Of a stretch of 64,000 bases of DNA, positions 45,605 to 58,550 are shown piece by piece (within the stretch, counting starts at the first letter, position 1; each line of letters starts with the position of its first letter). This DNA comes from Hyparrhenia diplandra. Lineage: Eukaryota; Streptophyta; Magnoliopsida; Poales; Poaceae. Location of the stretch: NCBI GenBank assembly GCA_015847255.1, contig JADLZK010007174.1, positions 62,001 through 126,000 of the forward strand, in the 5' to 3' direction. A model generated the notes under the pieces. That model had not been told where the DNA came from, ran no database searches, and saw only the letters and a program-made list of their open reading frames with translations. The position numbers and the translations under genes are program-made.

Positions 45605-45715
45605 AAAGTTTATTAGAGGTAGGCCATTGGGAGATCAAAATCAATATATTATAGCACCTGTAATGGAGGATACCAGGATTCCAATAGTTTATTAGAGGTA
45701 GGCCATTGGGAGATC
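45605..45715. repeat. Short direct repeat, 79-bp spacing
   Basis: AGTTTATTAGAGGTAGGCCA then TTGGGAGATC occurs at about 45,607 and 45,686, identical over about 30 bases. Confidence 0.8.
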
Positions 45716-48700
45716 TATGTGCGCCAATCAATTGAAAGCATCTATCCACAAAAGAAGAGTTGTTGCCTGTAAAAAAAAAAAAAAACATAAAATTGGTTGG
45801 AAAGGAAATTAGAGTGCCAGATGAAAATAACCAAATCGAGTAATCAAGAAAAGTTACTCTCTAGACTTAACATCCAGTTCTGCAGTAGTCCAAAGTAAAC
45901 AATAAAAGAGACATTTTGCTACAAACGCAGGTACTGGTTTGTGATCTTAAACAACAAAGAATCAACATTTTTAATGGGAAAATGGGAAGTATGAAATCTT
46001 AGCATAGAGAAGCAACTAAACCTGGGGCGTGCCACCAATAGCCCATGGAATGGATACTAGGATTCTCTAAACCAGATGTCTGCATAATTCGAATTTGAAC
46101 TACAGCCCAATGTACTAAAAAGACTAACCCAACCATGAATTCGGCGTGATTTAGGACCACTTGTATCGTTTAAGGCAATGACGTGGGTGTTCGAGGAAAA
46201 AAAATTGAACTGCAGCTTGACTGAATTTTTGTTGAATGCAAAAGCAAATGAATCATGCTCATTTTAGATGTACAACATATGCACATTTCTATCTTTCCCC
46301 TTCTCACGTCTCGTTAACTCTCACCATCGCATCTCCATAAGCCACGTCAATCTAGTTGTTGTCATTCCATAAACGAAATCATGTTGACAATGCACAAAGG
46401 GATCTAATATTAACAATATTAAACTTTTCTGTCACTAGACAAGAGACCGAAATAAATTCTTTTAGATTATAGCACAAAATGTGCAGGGAATTTGCATATG
46501 AGTTCGCATTGCGTTTAGCTAGACTACACATAAGAATATATGATGTAATAAGGTTATCCTTATCTCCAACTACGAGAAAAAGACAGATTAAAAAACAGAA
46601 GTGGATTGTGTTTATAACACCAATTTTCTGGAATTGTATGAACACTTCATCACCATAGGATCAACAAAATGAGCAATCAATCGACTGACATGTTCACATG
46701 GCAACATCCAAAGAATTAGCATGTCGTTAGAAGGAACATGCCACATATAATGAGGAACTGAAGCAACAAAGTGAAGTTAGCAGGATCCATAATTAACCAA
46801 GGATCTCTACTGCACACGCTGGTCGTAGATAAGTAAATTCAGCTGAACTGAAACCATGATATAGGCTCCAGTTGATAGTTACCACTTACTAGTATGTAGA
46901 GAGGTCAAAATAGCAAGCAAACAGGATGAACTAAAAAAAGAACTCACTATCCAGACAGCATGACAATATATTCTTCCAGCACAAACAAGAGGAGTCAATC
47001 CGAACTATAAAAAATCCACTTAATCTAAATCAATGAAATACAGAATCTATTGGAAAAATCGCTCACAACTCACTAGTGATTTGTGCTGATGAATAATGCA
47101 ACATTATTGTCTTTTTAATAGCCTTATAAATAGTTGCAAGTAAACTACCTAGGATGTGTGCATGATGAAAAAAAAATGTTTAAGCACCTAGACAGAAGGT
47201 GGCACAGAAGAAGATGCTACAACCAGATGAAAATTAGACAATGCTAGCATAAAAATTGTTCATAGGTGCTAAACAAACAAAGTATGATGAACGCAAGTGC
47301 TAATTCAAAATTCAAAATAACAACATGATTGGCAATACACATGCCTTGCTTATACCACTATTTTTTGGCAAATAAAGCAAGAACCAACCAGTGATCGTTC
47401 TAGAAGATGGAAATTTGCTATTTTTAAAAAGCCTAACAATGCAACAATTCTATTTTCAGATCTGATACAGGGGACGAAGATTATGGAAGGGCTATGCACG
47501 AAGGAATTTGTTCCTACTTCCTAGTTCGTACAGAGTAATATTTATATGGATTTGTGGTAATCCTACCATGAGTTTGGCCAAACGCAACAAATCAAATCAG
47601 CCATGAGTGTGAAACAACGATGCTTAGCTACCAAAGGTACATACACTCTGCAATCAAACGCTGTTCAGCATGCTTTACTATAATATATTTATTACTGAGT
47701 TGAAAGCAAGCCTTAATATCACTTAATCACTTACTTTGGCTTTTAGATTGGACAACGATAACTAGAACTTCTCTATGGTTCTTGAGCCAGCACATGATCA
47801 TCCTTGGCAACCTTGATAAAATCAGCATTCAGCCGCTTTGTTCGTACAGGCACATACCTGCAAGATGGCGAAAATATTAGAAGAAATTAGCAATACAATA
47901 TATAGAAACCATTAAAATAAAGGAGATAAGTCCTACAGGATTTTCACTAGGTAAATAAGACAAATAGTGCAAATTGAATTCAAAAGGGAAATTGTAACCT
48001 AGGGATCTGGCTGATGGACATCGATCGTTCGCAACATGACATTATGACAAAGGCACAGGCATGAACCTTACCACAATCCCATTAGCTCCTAGTGTCCTCA
48101 AACTGCACGAGTAATAGTAAAATACAGAACAGAGAGCAGAGGAAACAGTGAGCCCCCAAAAAGTATTGAATGCATGCAACAAAGCATCAGAGAGTATATC
48201 AGATTTGTGTTAATGTTTACCTTTCTTGCCTGTATCCAAGTGCACAGATATGTTGAGCTCCAAAACCAAACCAAATTAGCATGTGGACATAGAAATCACT
48301 GGTTTGGAAATGACCTGCATCAGATCACATGCTACCAACTAATGGACATCGATGCAACAACGCCCAAATGAGTACGCTTGCTATGACCCTCGGGAACATC
48401 CAGGAGCACAACCACAAGGACAAGTGATGTCTTAACTGACCATCACACCCCTTCTCAATCAGAATTTGAATGTTCATGGCCATCAGATTTGTCACTAAAA
48501 AAAACGACCAAACAATCACAAGAGTCACTTTCGCTGACAGATTAAAAAAACATAAGCTGAATAAATTGAGTCTCTAACACATAACTGATTTGATAACTGG
48601 ATTTCAATCAATTTGACCCAACTCTAGCTGCAGTGACGATCAAGTTCAAATCTTAATTTGCAAAGTGCTTATGCATCGAGCAAGGGAAGAGACTTCCCAG

Positions 48701-50300
48701 CAGTAGTAACCAGTTAAAGTCTTTACATTAAATAATTTGTGCTCCTGATTTTTTATTTTCTTTAGTCTTTCTTGTAAATAGCACTTCCTCTTTTATTTAA
48801 TATTAACAAACATGGGACTGCCCCTACTGTTATTAGAAAAAAATATGCTTCAATAACCATGCTGAAATGCTTGATAACTAGTCAATAAATGAAAATCAAT
48901 AACACTAAAATGTCAAAACTATCACAACTGAGTATGTTGCATAGCAGAAGCATATAGAACCTTCAAGCTGAGCATGGTCTGTAAGCAATGCACGGTCCAT
49001 CAACAATGCAACATAAGGAATTCCAAGCCGTAAATACAAGATAAATTTGGGATGGTACAGGCTACTACAAATTTAAGGATCAAAACTTTTGATTATATGA
49101 AGCATGATCCAACAATAGGAGAACCTCAAAATTATAATTTTTTTTTCTTTTTGCATAGTTCTCCCACGCAAAACAAGATAAATTTCCTACTAAATAGGAA
49201 ATCGAACCTAGCTCAAACTCGCCTCTATGCTTATAGCTAAGCACACTGAGGTCCATGAGCACCTGGTGTGCAACAGAAAATGCTTGGGGCCAGCTCCCTG
49301 TGCCAAGCTAGTGGACAGTGACATCATTGAGATAGCCCTAGCCATCACAAAGACACCACATAAGTTCAGGTTGGAATTGACAGGTACCACGGATTTCTTT
49401 AAGGCATGCAGACATGTGAACTTCAAGCCGTTTTTATGCCCGGTCAAACAAACTAGCAGAATAGAGATAATTGTGCTACTTTGTTACAGAGGTATTTGTC
49501 CCCACTTTCAGGCCATGGCATGTAATATTAAAATTTAGAATAATGGGAGAGATACCAACTAACAGATGGCCATACAAGATGGAATGGCGTACTGAAAAGC
49601 AGATATGCTGATAACTTGTGGACTTGTTTTCTAATCAGGCACTATAATACTAGAACCAATCTGGTATTGTCAAAAAAACTCATTATTGAACCAGCTACGC
49701 GAGAGAACTCAATATAGTAACATTCACACAAACACAGAGCATCCAAGAGACTTGCTATTTACTACCATATAATCTAATTTGGATAATTCGAGACTGAAAT
49801 CTGATTTTTGTCATACAGGCTACACATATAATATATGCTGGATAGATTATCAGTAAGGACAGACATATATGCTTAATTAATCATCATTGCACTATGTGTA
49901 GCCTGTATGACACAAATGCACCTAAATGAAACAATCACACGGAGAAAAGATATACCAACAATGATTATGTTAGACAATTTATCTAGAAATATAAAATCAT
50001 GCTTTAAGTGACATAGCTGCACATCAAATTTGGAGAAAATTACATGAGACCCTAACTAGCTCGCACTTGATATAGGGCATGTAAAGGCAGGGCAGGACGA
50101 ACTAGCACTTCTGGATGCTACATCCACTCACGGCACAGGAAAATCAAATCAAACAAGGAGTGAAAGGAAAAATCGGGAAGGGGATTCAAAGGGGAAGGAA
50201 AGAAACTGAATATGTGTGTGGATCGAAAGGAGGTGCAATATGTGGATCGATAGGACATACAGTGAAGAATTCTACAGGAAGACAGATCGAGCTAAAGAAT
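45716..50300. other. AT-rich non-coding stretch, possibly intronic
   Basis: About 4.6 kb without long frames or recognised transposons. The texture (AT-rich, no repeats) would suit introns of a minus-strand gene with its 5' part near 50,300-51,050, but only weak exon candidates were seen (see 47,773-47,857). The frame 49,208-49,447 on the minus strand is open but unrecognised. Confidence 0.35.
47773..47857 (-). CDS. Candidate last exon of an unrecognised gene
   Basis: On the minus strand a TTGCAG acceptor is followed by 28 codons to TAG, reading YVPVRTKRLNADFIKVAKDD then HVLAQEP. The composition looks protein-like and the 3' splice site is good. A further candidate exon at about 48,067-48,097 (RTLGANGIV, bounded by TGCAG and GTAAGG) does not join in phase. 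The family is not recognised. Confidence 0.25.
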
Positions 50301-50328
50301 TTCACTTTCCGTTCGTACCTGGCAGGGG

Positions 50329-51048
50329 TCAATGGGCCATCGCGAACTCATCAGCTGGTGACTCCTCGCCGATGTCACGGAGCACGGCCTCCAGATCCAG
50401 CGTGAGGGAGAGCATAGGGACGTTGAGTAGCAGCACCAACATAGATTGGAAGGAGGAGCGACGCCGCACACGAGAGACACGAGGTGCCGTCGCCGACTCC
50501 TGAAAACAACCGCCGAGGACAACGACCTGCAGCGCCACCGACGAGGACGCCGCTGGGGCTGCGGAGGCGTCCACGGCCGCGGAACCCGCCTCGGACTCGG
50601 AGGCTATGGAGGCGAGGGGGAAGGGCGAGCTGGGCTCGTGCGGCGGACATGGTGGTGAGCTGGGCTCGTGCGTCGGAGGGAGAGCTGGACGAAACCGGCG
50701 GTGGAAGCGGCAAGCTGGGTCCCACGATCTGCCCCGACAAAACATAAAAGAGGAGGGGTGGGAGCGAGGGGAGCCGGAACGAGGCGTCGTTGACTCGGGT
50801 CTGACCGTCTGAGGTGGGACGCGGGGCGTGTTGGGTCGGAGCGCGCTCGGGTCCGGACCGGATCGGTGATTTTGGGCTCGGTGACTGATTATTACGGAGT
50901 CCGCGGCGTCGAAGACGGAGTCTGCGGCCTCGACGACGGAGTCCGCGACCGGCACCTCAACGGAGTCCGCGGCCTCGACGACGGAGTCCGCGACCGGCAC
51001 CTCAACGGAGTCCGGCACGATCTCCATCAGCACGCCGTCGGAGTTCAT
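50329..51048 (-). CDS. Hypothetical protein with 15-residue repeats
   Basis: ATG 51,048 to TGA 50,329 gives 239 residues. The start (MNSDGVLMEIVPDSVEVPVA) leads into an acidic repeat DSVEVPVADSVVEAA, encoded by a 45-bp minisatellite (about two full units plus 18-bp variants, 50,890-51,015). A Pro/Ser-rich middle and an acidic end (LTLDLEAVLRDIGEESPADE) follow. A GT splice donor (CCAG/GTACG) lies just after the stop at about 50,320, so the true gene may be spliced and use a different frame. No homologue is recognised. It may be partly or wholly fortuitous. Confidence 0.3.
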   Translation of the reverse strand: MNSDGVLMEIVPDSVEVPVADSVVEAADSVEVPVADSVVEAADSVFDAADSVIISHRAQNHRSGPDPSALRPNTPRVPPQTVRPESTTPRSGSPRSHPSSFMFCRGRSWDPACRFHRRFRPALPPTHEPSSPPCPPHEPSSPFPLASIASESEAGSAAVDASAAPAASSSVALQVVVLGGCFQESATAPRVSRVRRRSSFQSMLVLLLNVPMLSLTLDLEAVLRDIGEESPADEFAMAH

Positions 51049-51235
51049 GGAGGCGAACGACGAGATGCTGATGTGCTGAGGAAGGAAGTGAAGCGATCGT
51101 GATTGGCAGAGAAGAGCAGCCGGGCGGGGCGTGCGCGTGATATTGACTGGAGTGCCGAACGGGCGGGAAGGGATCGAGGCATCGCAAACATCTCATTAAC
51201 GAGCGGGGAAGGGAAACGTCAGGGGTAATCACGTA

Positions 51236-51366
51236 CAAAACGCGCCCCCGTGCCCAGATGGACTTCTTTTGCGAATATCACAAAACGCGCCCCCGTGCCC
51301 AGATGGACTTCTTTTGCGAATATCACGTCAAGGCCCAGATGGACTTCTATTGAGATATGGAGGGAG
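51236..51366. repeat. 45-bp tandem repeat within a truncated MITE
   Basis: CAAAACGCGCCCCCGTGCCC, followed by AGATGGACTTCTTTTGCG, starts at 51,236 and 51,281 with 45-bp period, then a partial unit ends in GATATGGAGGGAGTA, a Stowaway-type terminus. It looks like the right half of a MITE whose subterminal part was duplicated. Confidence 0.65.
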
Positions 51367-51380
51367 TATATATATATATA

Positions 51381-51632
51381 TCCCTCCCGCTTAAGAAGTC
51401 GTTTAGGGACGGCGATACGGCCTCCAAACACAACTTTTGACCACTTGTTATTACAAAAAATATTTATGTAAATGTGATATATGTATACTTTTATCAAAGT
51501 ATTTTTTAACACAAATCTATTCATATAATTTTCACATTTACAAACTCAACAACTTAAAAGTTATTAATGATTTATATTCCCAATGTTTGACCCAAACCTT
51601 ATCCAAAACGACTTCTAATACCTGCGGAGGAG
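51381..51632. mobile_element. Stowaway-like MITE
   Basis: 252 bp between TA dinucleotides. Ends are TCCCTCCCGCTTAAGAAGTC and, on the other strand, CTCCTCCGCAGGTATTAGAA, both continuing with an AAGTCGTTT-type motif. AT-rich interior. It abuts the truncated MITE on its left across a short TA repeat. Confidence 0.7.
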
Positions 51633-51639
51633 TATATGC

Positions 51640-52224
51640 GAAGGACATCACCGATCGAGAACAACCGCGGCGCCGCGTGCTGGTGGCCTGCGCCCACGCT
51701 GCGCTCCTCGGCTTGGCGTGCGTGCGGACGAGTCCCAACTCGGCGTGCTCGTCACCCACGGCGAGCGCCCGGCGACGGCGCGGCGGCGGTCATCGTCGGC
51801 GCCGACCCCGCGCCGCCCATAGAGCGCCCCATCTTCCCGCCGTGTCATCGTCACGAGCAACTTTGCGGGGGCGAACGCACCGTGGGGATCGGCCTCGGCG
51901 AGTGGCGAAAGTACGGGCGTTTCCATGGAGGTCTCGGCGCTTGTCCGCGGCGGCAGTGCACGGTGGACTCGGCCGGGCGCCGCTCACCGCTGAACGAGCG
52001 ACGGCTGGTCCGTGCTCTTGGGGACCCCTACGAGGCCGCCTTGGAGTGCGGAGACGTGGAAGCTCGCGGCTAGGGCGGCGTCTTTGGCCGAGCACGGCAA
52101 CATGGTTGGGCGCGGCGATCATCTTCGACCTCGACGAGATACGGGCGGCGGCGCCAAGATGGTGGGGAGCAAAGGGAGAACCGCAGGTGGGGATCATGTC
52201 GGGACTTGGGCGGGACTTACAATC
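51640..52224 (+). other. GC-rich stretch, possible gene fragment
   Basis: Several overlapping plus-strand frames of 77-145 codons occur, none with a recognisable domain. Frame-to-frame switching would be needed for any longer product. It may be a captured or broken gene piece. The second LTR element is inserted at its right end. Confidence 0.25.
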
Positions 52225-52229
52225 GAGAC

Positions 52230-53674
52230 TGTTGGTATTTATTAAGTGCAAAAAGAATATAAAGGGTTCATAAAGTTTACGAATATATATATACCATTGT
52301 AGCTTTTACCCGGGAGTATTTCAGTATCGTTATTTATATTTTCCACGAGGGAAGCAAGGATAAAGACTATGATAAATCAAAATCATGTATCTACTAACTT
52401 AATATACCAACTAAACTAAAGTAAGGGGATAAATAATGTATATGATATAAATGATAATAAATAGCACTTAACCCGGAGAATATTATAATATAGAATAGAT
52501 AGCTAGGTCGAGAGGACAGCGGGAGAGATCTAGGTTCTTGAATACTTCTCTAGTACTTTTGGTTCTTGAGTAACTAAGGCATGAAAAGGTATAGCGATCA
52601 TAAAAGAACACGCCGGGACATCAGAACACTAGCCGCGGAAAGGGATGAGAAGGGGGCTAGGAAGCTCCGACTCACGGTCCTACACTACCAATCCGAACGT
52701 GGTGGAATACGTCGGCCGTTAGGGTTGTCACCACCTAGGGCTACCACAACTATCCGTGGGGACTGGGGTGCAATCTAAGGTAACCTCTAATCTAGACACC
52801 ATGTCCACACTATTAATTACTACTCTAATCATCATGAATAACCGAGCACTCAATACGGCGAAGATCCCATACAATTATATAACAACTATATTCTAATCAA
52901 TAACATGAAAGGCATAAAAGTACTAGAAAAGATAGATCGATTATGGCATAAAGTCTAATAGAGTTGAGATACAAAGATATACCGTAACGCGAAGACTTCT
53001 CTCGAACCGAGCGCAATTCCGCTCTCCCTAACTCTCTACTAGATCTATTCTATTACATTGTAGCCGTCTAATCTAATTCTCCAGGCGCCGTGCCTCCATC
53101 GATGAGATATGAAATTGATGTATGAGATGATGACAATTGAGGGAGCACAGGGGCTGCTTTATATAGTCGGGAGGAGGTGCGGGTGTTGGACTTAGATACA
53201 TCTCGCACCCCCACCGTCGCCCTCGGATCAAACCCGGCATTAAACGAGCGGATTAGATTACGTCTTAGAGGCGGTTGGCGAAGCTTCCGGAATCGGGTGG
53301 CGTGGTGACGGGCGGAGGGAGGCCGGCCGGCCTAAATAACAGCCGGCCGGCCCGGTGATGGGCCCACCGTGAGTCCCGGCCGGTGCCCGCTCGAACCTTA
53401 CGGACTCCTATTTCTTGGGTGTTAAGTCTTGATCACGTCGGGATTAGTCAGGAGCCTTCTAGAGTCTTTCTCGGAGTTGGATTGCGTTACGTCGCGTAGT
53501 CGTTCGACTTCGCGAATTCTCGATGTTTTTCTGTTTAGTCCCCCGCAATTCACAACTTTACCAAAACTGGTGGAAATATGTTAGTGACACCCTATTCTAG
53601 GTTGTTATTATGATTTATACCCCTTTCTCATGTTTATTTGATTAATAAATTTATACGATAACAAGTGTCAACAA
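52230..53674 (-). repeat. 3' LTR (element sense) of the 52.2-kb element
   Basis: Direct repeat of 56,490-57,926. Minus-strand TATA box CTATATAAAG at about 53,157-53,166. Differs from its partner by substitutions and many one-base indels. Confidence 0.88.
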
Positions 53675-54083
53675 ACTCCCCAAACTTACCCTTTGCTAGT
53701 CCCTAGCAAAGCTATATGCTATAGTAGGATCGGGGAGTTGCTACTACGCTTTCATACCTCGGAAGTACTATGTTTTCAAAAATAAATTCTCCTCTCAACA
53801 AGATTGCTCTCTTTTACCTTTACCATGGGGCGTAGCCTTTTTATAAACCTTAAGCAATTAAAAGACGAGAACAATCAAGTCAAGTACCATGTCTCAAGTT
53901 CTTTGATCAACTATCATCACAGGTTTTTGCAATATTTTTCAAAAGAAATTCAGAGATCCTATGTATGACCCTCTTAAGTAGATGGTATTTAGTGGAGTTA
54001 CGTGTGGTGGAACATACATAGTGGGATGATAGTGGCGAATGGATGAGGATGAAAGGTAGTAATTAGCCTTTAGCCTTTTTCTA

Positions 54084-54189
<106 letters not shown>

Positions 54190-56468
54190 CAAGCATCTTG
54201 GACTATATCTCTCTTTTCTAAAAATTGCTAAGACACTGGGCTGTCCATTCTTGGAGAGGTGGGCTTTTGCCCGGACTTTTGTCCATTTTTTTTCTCTTCT
54301 TAGAGATGTGGGCCCTACTCACCCTCGGACACGTGTCCATTATTCATCTCTAATTATTATTATTAAGGAGGTAGGCCCTTCTCGCCTAGTATGACACTTG
54401 TCCTTTACGCTCCCTCTCTCGCGTCTCACTTTTCTCTCTAAATATTTATTTTTCTTTCTTTTTTTTTTTCTCTCTTTTTTTCGAATGTAGCCGAGAATCT
54501 AATTGGCATAAAAACGTTGAGAGAGACATATCCAAAATTGCTAGAATTTATTTATAATATGGCTTGTGGCTTGATGGAATATGGGAATGCGCATTACTTA
54601 GGGTTAGAAGCGTATTTGGTGGAGTGAGATGATTTTGATGTGTATGACAAACTCTTAAGGGTCATAAATACAGGAACTCATCATGTAGTATTTTATGATT
54701 TTCAAAAGATAAAACTAGGAATTAAGTATCTCTAGGAATATGATAAGCAATGACTCAACTTTTCATGAATCATTATCCTTTAACGCCTAGACTCAGATTA
54801 AGCATGTGCTTCCCACAGTGTAGGATTTTTAGAGCAAATTAAGCATTTAAAGCTTCGAGGGAGAATCTAAGTCTGAATTGTAAGTACTTTTAAAAGAGGA
54901 ATTTATGACGAAGCAACTATTCATCATTTCCATACATAGGGATCATCTTGGCGTTAATTTTATTCTAGCAAGCATAAGCACACTATCTATTTATTTATTT
55001 ATAGCAAACATAAAGATCAAACTATATATAACTTAAACTTTTTATTTAGTTTTTACGTAGTTATGCATCTTTTTTATATCTTTTAACAAAACAGACATAC
55101 CAAACTAGTAGTAAATAAAGTAAAGGATAAGAGTACTTACGGATAATGGGGGTTGCACTCCCCAAATTTGGATCTTGATGGTCTTTTAGAGATGTAGGCG
55201 TGAGGTAGGCTGTGTGGTGGTGTGGTAGGTTTATGCTAAAAGCGTACACACCGATGATTCTTTCTGCGAGATATTAGTGGGCGTATACCGAAGGATTGCA
55301 ACTATTTGAAGAACATGTTGTTGTCCAAAGGTTGATATAAACTCATCTATGCTAACAAAAAGATGGTTCTTTGATTACTTTAGCACATATATTGTTTATC
55401 ATGTTTGTTTTTTTTTTATAAATTATATTCTTAGCTGCACTCTAGCATGGATCAAGGCAAATGTAACTTTTAACAAAAGACAAAATAAATGATGTGATAC
55501 TTACAGATCTTTCTTCTATGAGGAACAATCCGGGTCTTCCTTACAAGCAGAGTTGTTGGAGTTCATCATACGCCTTGCCTCACCTCTATTGTGAGTTCAT
55601 CTCTTGACTTACCCGCATTGAATATGATAGTTTTTACGTAAGGGTTAGTCAAAATAACTACTATCTACTAGAGCATACTCTTGGTTCAAAAATCAACCTA
55701 GACACCACGTCTAATTTGATTTAGAAAAGCAATTTAACTAGCATTAAAAAGCCTTTGAAAGCACGATCAACACTCCTAAACTAGGCACCATGCTTTATTT
55801 AAGAGATGTATGAAAAATACTTCAAACTAGAACATACTATAGCGGACAACGGTGGCATGAAAGCATCATAGAGATTTACTTAAATAGAGCATGATCATGG
55901 TGAGGATAATATTTTTTTTTATTTTATATGCAACGACATGATTGGGTGATTGCAAGGAGTTAAACATGCAATGGATTTACTATGAGAAAAACATAAACTA
56001 GGTGGAGTAGAATGCATGAATTATTTAAGGGAAACATGCCATGGAATGCAACAATTGAAAAGATAACTACTCATAAATTAAAGTTCATGAGCAAGACTTT
56101 CTCACCTTTGATCATACTTACCTTCGCTCACAAGATGGAGTTTATGAGTTGTGCGGCCTCTACGTTCGTCACTTGAGATGTGATTTGAATTCTTGTGACG
56201 GTGACCTTTTCTTCAATCTACACATAGTTAGAATAATATATATATATAAATGTACCTAAGAGATGGCGAGGGGCTCGGTGTTGATGGATCTTGATGTTCA
56301 AATACCCCGATTTCTCCTTGTGGAAGCTTCTAGAGAAAGGTCGCGGCGGCATCAAATGTCCTGTCTATTCCACACTCAACGAGCAAGGGTAATCCTACTA
56401 AAGCTAGTTAATACATTAAATTAGCAGATATCAAGATCATTATCAAAATCTTTACGCCAATTGCTTCC

Positions 56469-56488
56469 CGACAACGGCGCCAAAAAGC
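56469..56488 (-). promoter_or_regulatory. Primer-binding site of the 52.2-kb element
   Basis: On the minus strand, TGGCGCCGTTGTCGGGAAGC begins a few bases after the LTR end (AACAAGCTTTT). It matches the tRNA-primer type common in Athila/Tat gypsy elements and fixes the element's orientation. Confidence 0.7.
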
Positions 56489-56489
56489 T

Positions 56490-57926
56490 TGTTGGTATTT
56501 ATTAAGTGCAAAAAGAATATAAAGGGTTCCGCAAGCTTACGTAATATATATACCATTGTAGCTTTTACCCAGGGAGTATTCAGTATCGTTATTTATATTT
56601 TTCACGGGGAAGCAAGGATAAAGACTATGATAAATCAAAATTATGTATCTACTAACTTAATATACCAACTAAACTAAAGTAAGAGGGGTAAATAATGTAT
56701 ATGATATAAATGATAATTAATAGCACTTAACCAGGAGAATATTATAATATAGAATAGATAGCTAGGTCGAGAGGACAGCGGGAGAGATCTAGGTTCCTGA
56801 ATACTTCTCTAGTACTTTGGTTCTTGAGTAACTAAGGCATGAAAAGGTATAGCGATCATAAAAGAACACTTCGGGACATCGTAACACTAGCGCGGAAAGG
56901 GATGAGAAGGGGGCTAGGAAGCTCCGACTACGGTCCTACACTACCAATCCGAACGTGGTGGAATACGTCGGCCGTTAGGGTTGTCACCACCTAGGGCTAC
57001 CACAACTATCCGTGGGGACTGGGTGCAATCTAAGGTAACCTCTAATCTAGACACCATGTCCACACTATTAATTACTACTCTAATCATCATGAATAACCAG
57101 AGCACTCAATACGAGCGAAGATCCCATGCAATTATATAACAACTATATTCTAATCAATAACATGAAAGGCATAAAAGTACTAGAAAAGATAGATCTGATT
57201 ATGGCATAAAGTCTAATAGAGTTGAGATACAAAGATATACGTAACGCGAAGACTTCTCGAACAGGAGCGCAATTCCGCTCTCCCTAACTCTCTACTAGAT
57301 CTATTCTATTACATTGTAGTCGTCTAATCTAATTCTCCGGGCGTCGTGCCTCCATCGATGAGATATGAAATTGATGTATGAGATGATGACAATTGAGGGA
57401 GCCCGGGGGCTGCTTATATAGTCGGGAGGAGGTGCCGGTGTTGGACTTAGATACATCTCGTACCCCCACCGTCGCCCTCGGATCAAACCGACATTAAACG
57501 AGCGGATTAGATTGCGTCTTAGAGGCGGTTGGCGAAGCTTACGGAATCAGGGGCGACATGGCGGAGGGGGCCGGCCGGCCTAAATAACAGGCCGGCCGCC
57601 CCGGTGATGGGCCCACCGTGAGTCCCGCAGCCGGTGCTGCTTTCGAACCTTACGGACTCCTATTTCTTGGGTGTTAAGTCTTGATCACGTCGGGATTAGT
57701 CAGGAGCCTTCTAGAGTCTTTCTCGGAGTTGGATTGCGTTACGTCGGCGAAGTCGTTCGACTTCTGAATTCTGCTGCTTTTTTTCTGTTTAGTCCCCGCA
57801 ATTCACAACTTTACCAAAACGGGTGGAAATATGTTAGTGACACCCTATTCTAGGTTGTTATTATGATTTATACCCCTTTCTCATGTTTATTTGATTAATA
57901 AATTTATACGATAACAAGTGTCAACA
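56490..57926 (-). repeat. 5' LTR (element sense) of the 52.2-kb element
   Basis: Direct repeat of 52,230-53,674. Minus-strand TATA box CTATATAAG at 57,413-57,421 would drive transcription towards lower coordinates. Confidence 0.88.
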
Positions 57927-58266
57927 GAGACTATAGTTTTTCATCTTTGCCCGCAGCGAGAAAGAAGAGTAGCTTATGATATGATCACCGCTTCATATAT
58001 GAGATAATGCATATACTAATAATAAAAGGAAAAGGAGGTGTCCAAGCAATCTAAACCTTCTATATGGGAAACCCCCACTAGGGGAGTTCTCTCGACATGC
58101 GGTATGACACATCGGCGTCCATGTCATCGAGCACTTGATCCATGCATCGCTAATTCTCGTGTGGAGCCGAGTCGTGGCTGTCCGTTTTCAATCCAAGCGC
58201 ACCAAGAGTCTGATTGCATTTAATTTCATCGTAGTCTTTCTATGCAACTAAAGAGACGAGGCAGCG

Positions 58267-58405
58267 GCATGTGCATGTCCAAGGCGAAGGGGCGGCGCTA
58301 TCTCCTTAATTCTGAAACTGATCTCCACCGAGGCGCAAAGCATGTGCATGTCCAAGACGAAGGGGCGGCGCTATCTCCTTAATTCTGAAACCGATCTCCA
58401 CCGAT
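58267..58405 (+). repeat. 73-bp tandem duplication
   Basis: GCATGTGCATGTCCAAG begins copies at 58,267 and 58,340. Both continue GGGGCGGCGCTATCTCC and CCTTAATTCTGAAAC, with few mismatches. It lies upstream of the LEA_2 fragment. Confidence 0.85.
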
Positions 58406-58550
58406 GCTACAACATCATCTTCTATGAACTCCTAGCAATTGATGCATCTAGAAACGGCCGGGCAAACGGTGGTCACCTGAAAACAATATTTATACGGAGC
58501 TCTTCCACCGTCCTGCCGAGAGAAGAAGAGAGAGCCGCCGGCGGTGCGCA

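Noticed and set aside
51437..52273. 278-codon plus-strand ORF
   Set aside because: It runs from inside a MITE, through a GC-rich stretch, into the LTR of a later insertion, so it cannot be an ancestral gene. No domain was found.
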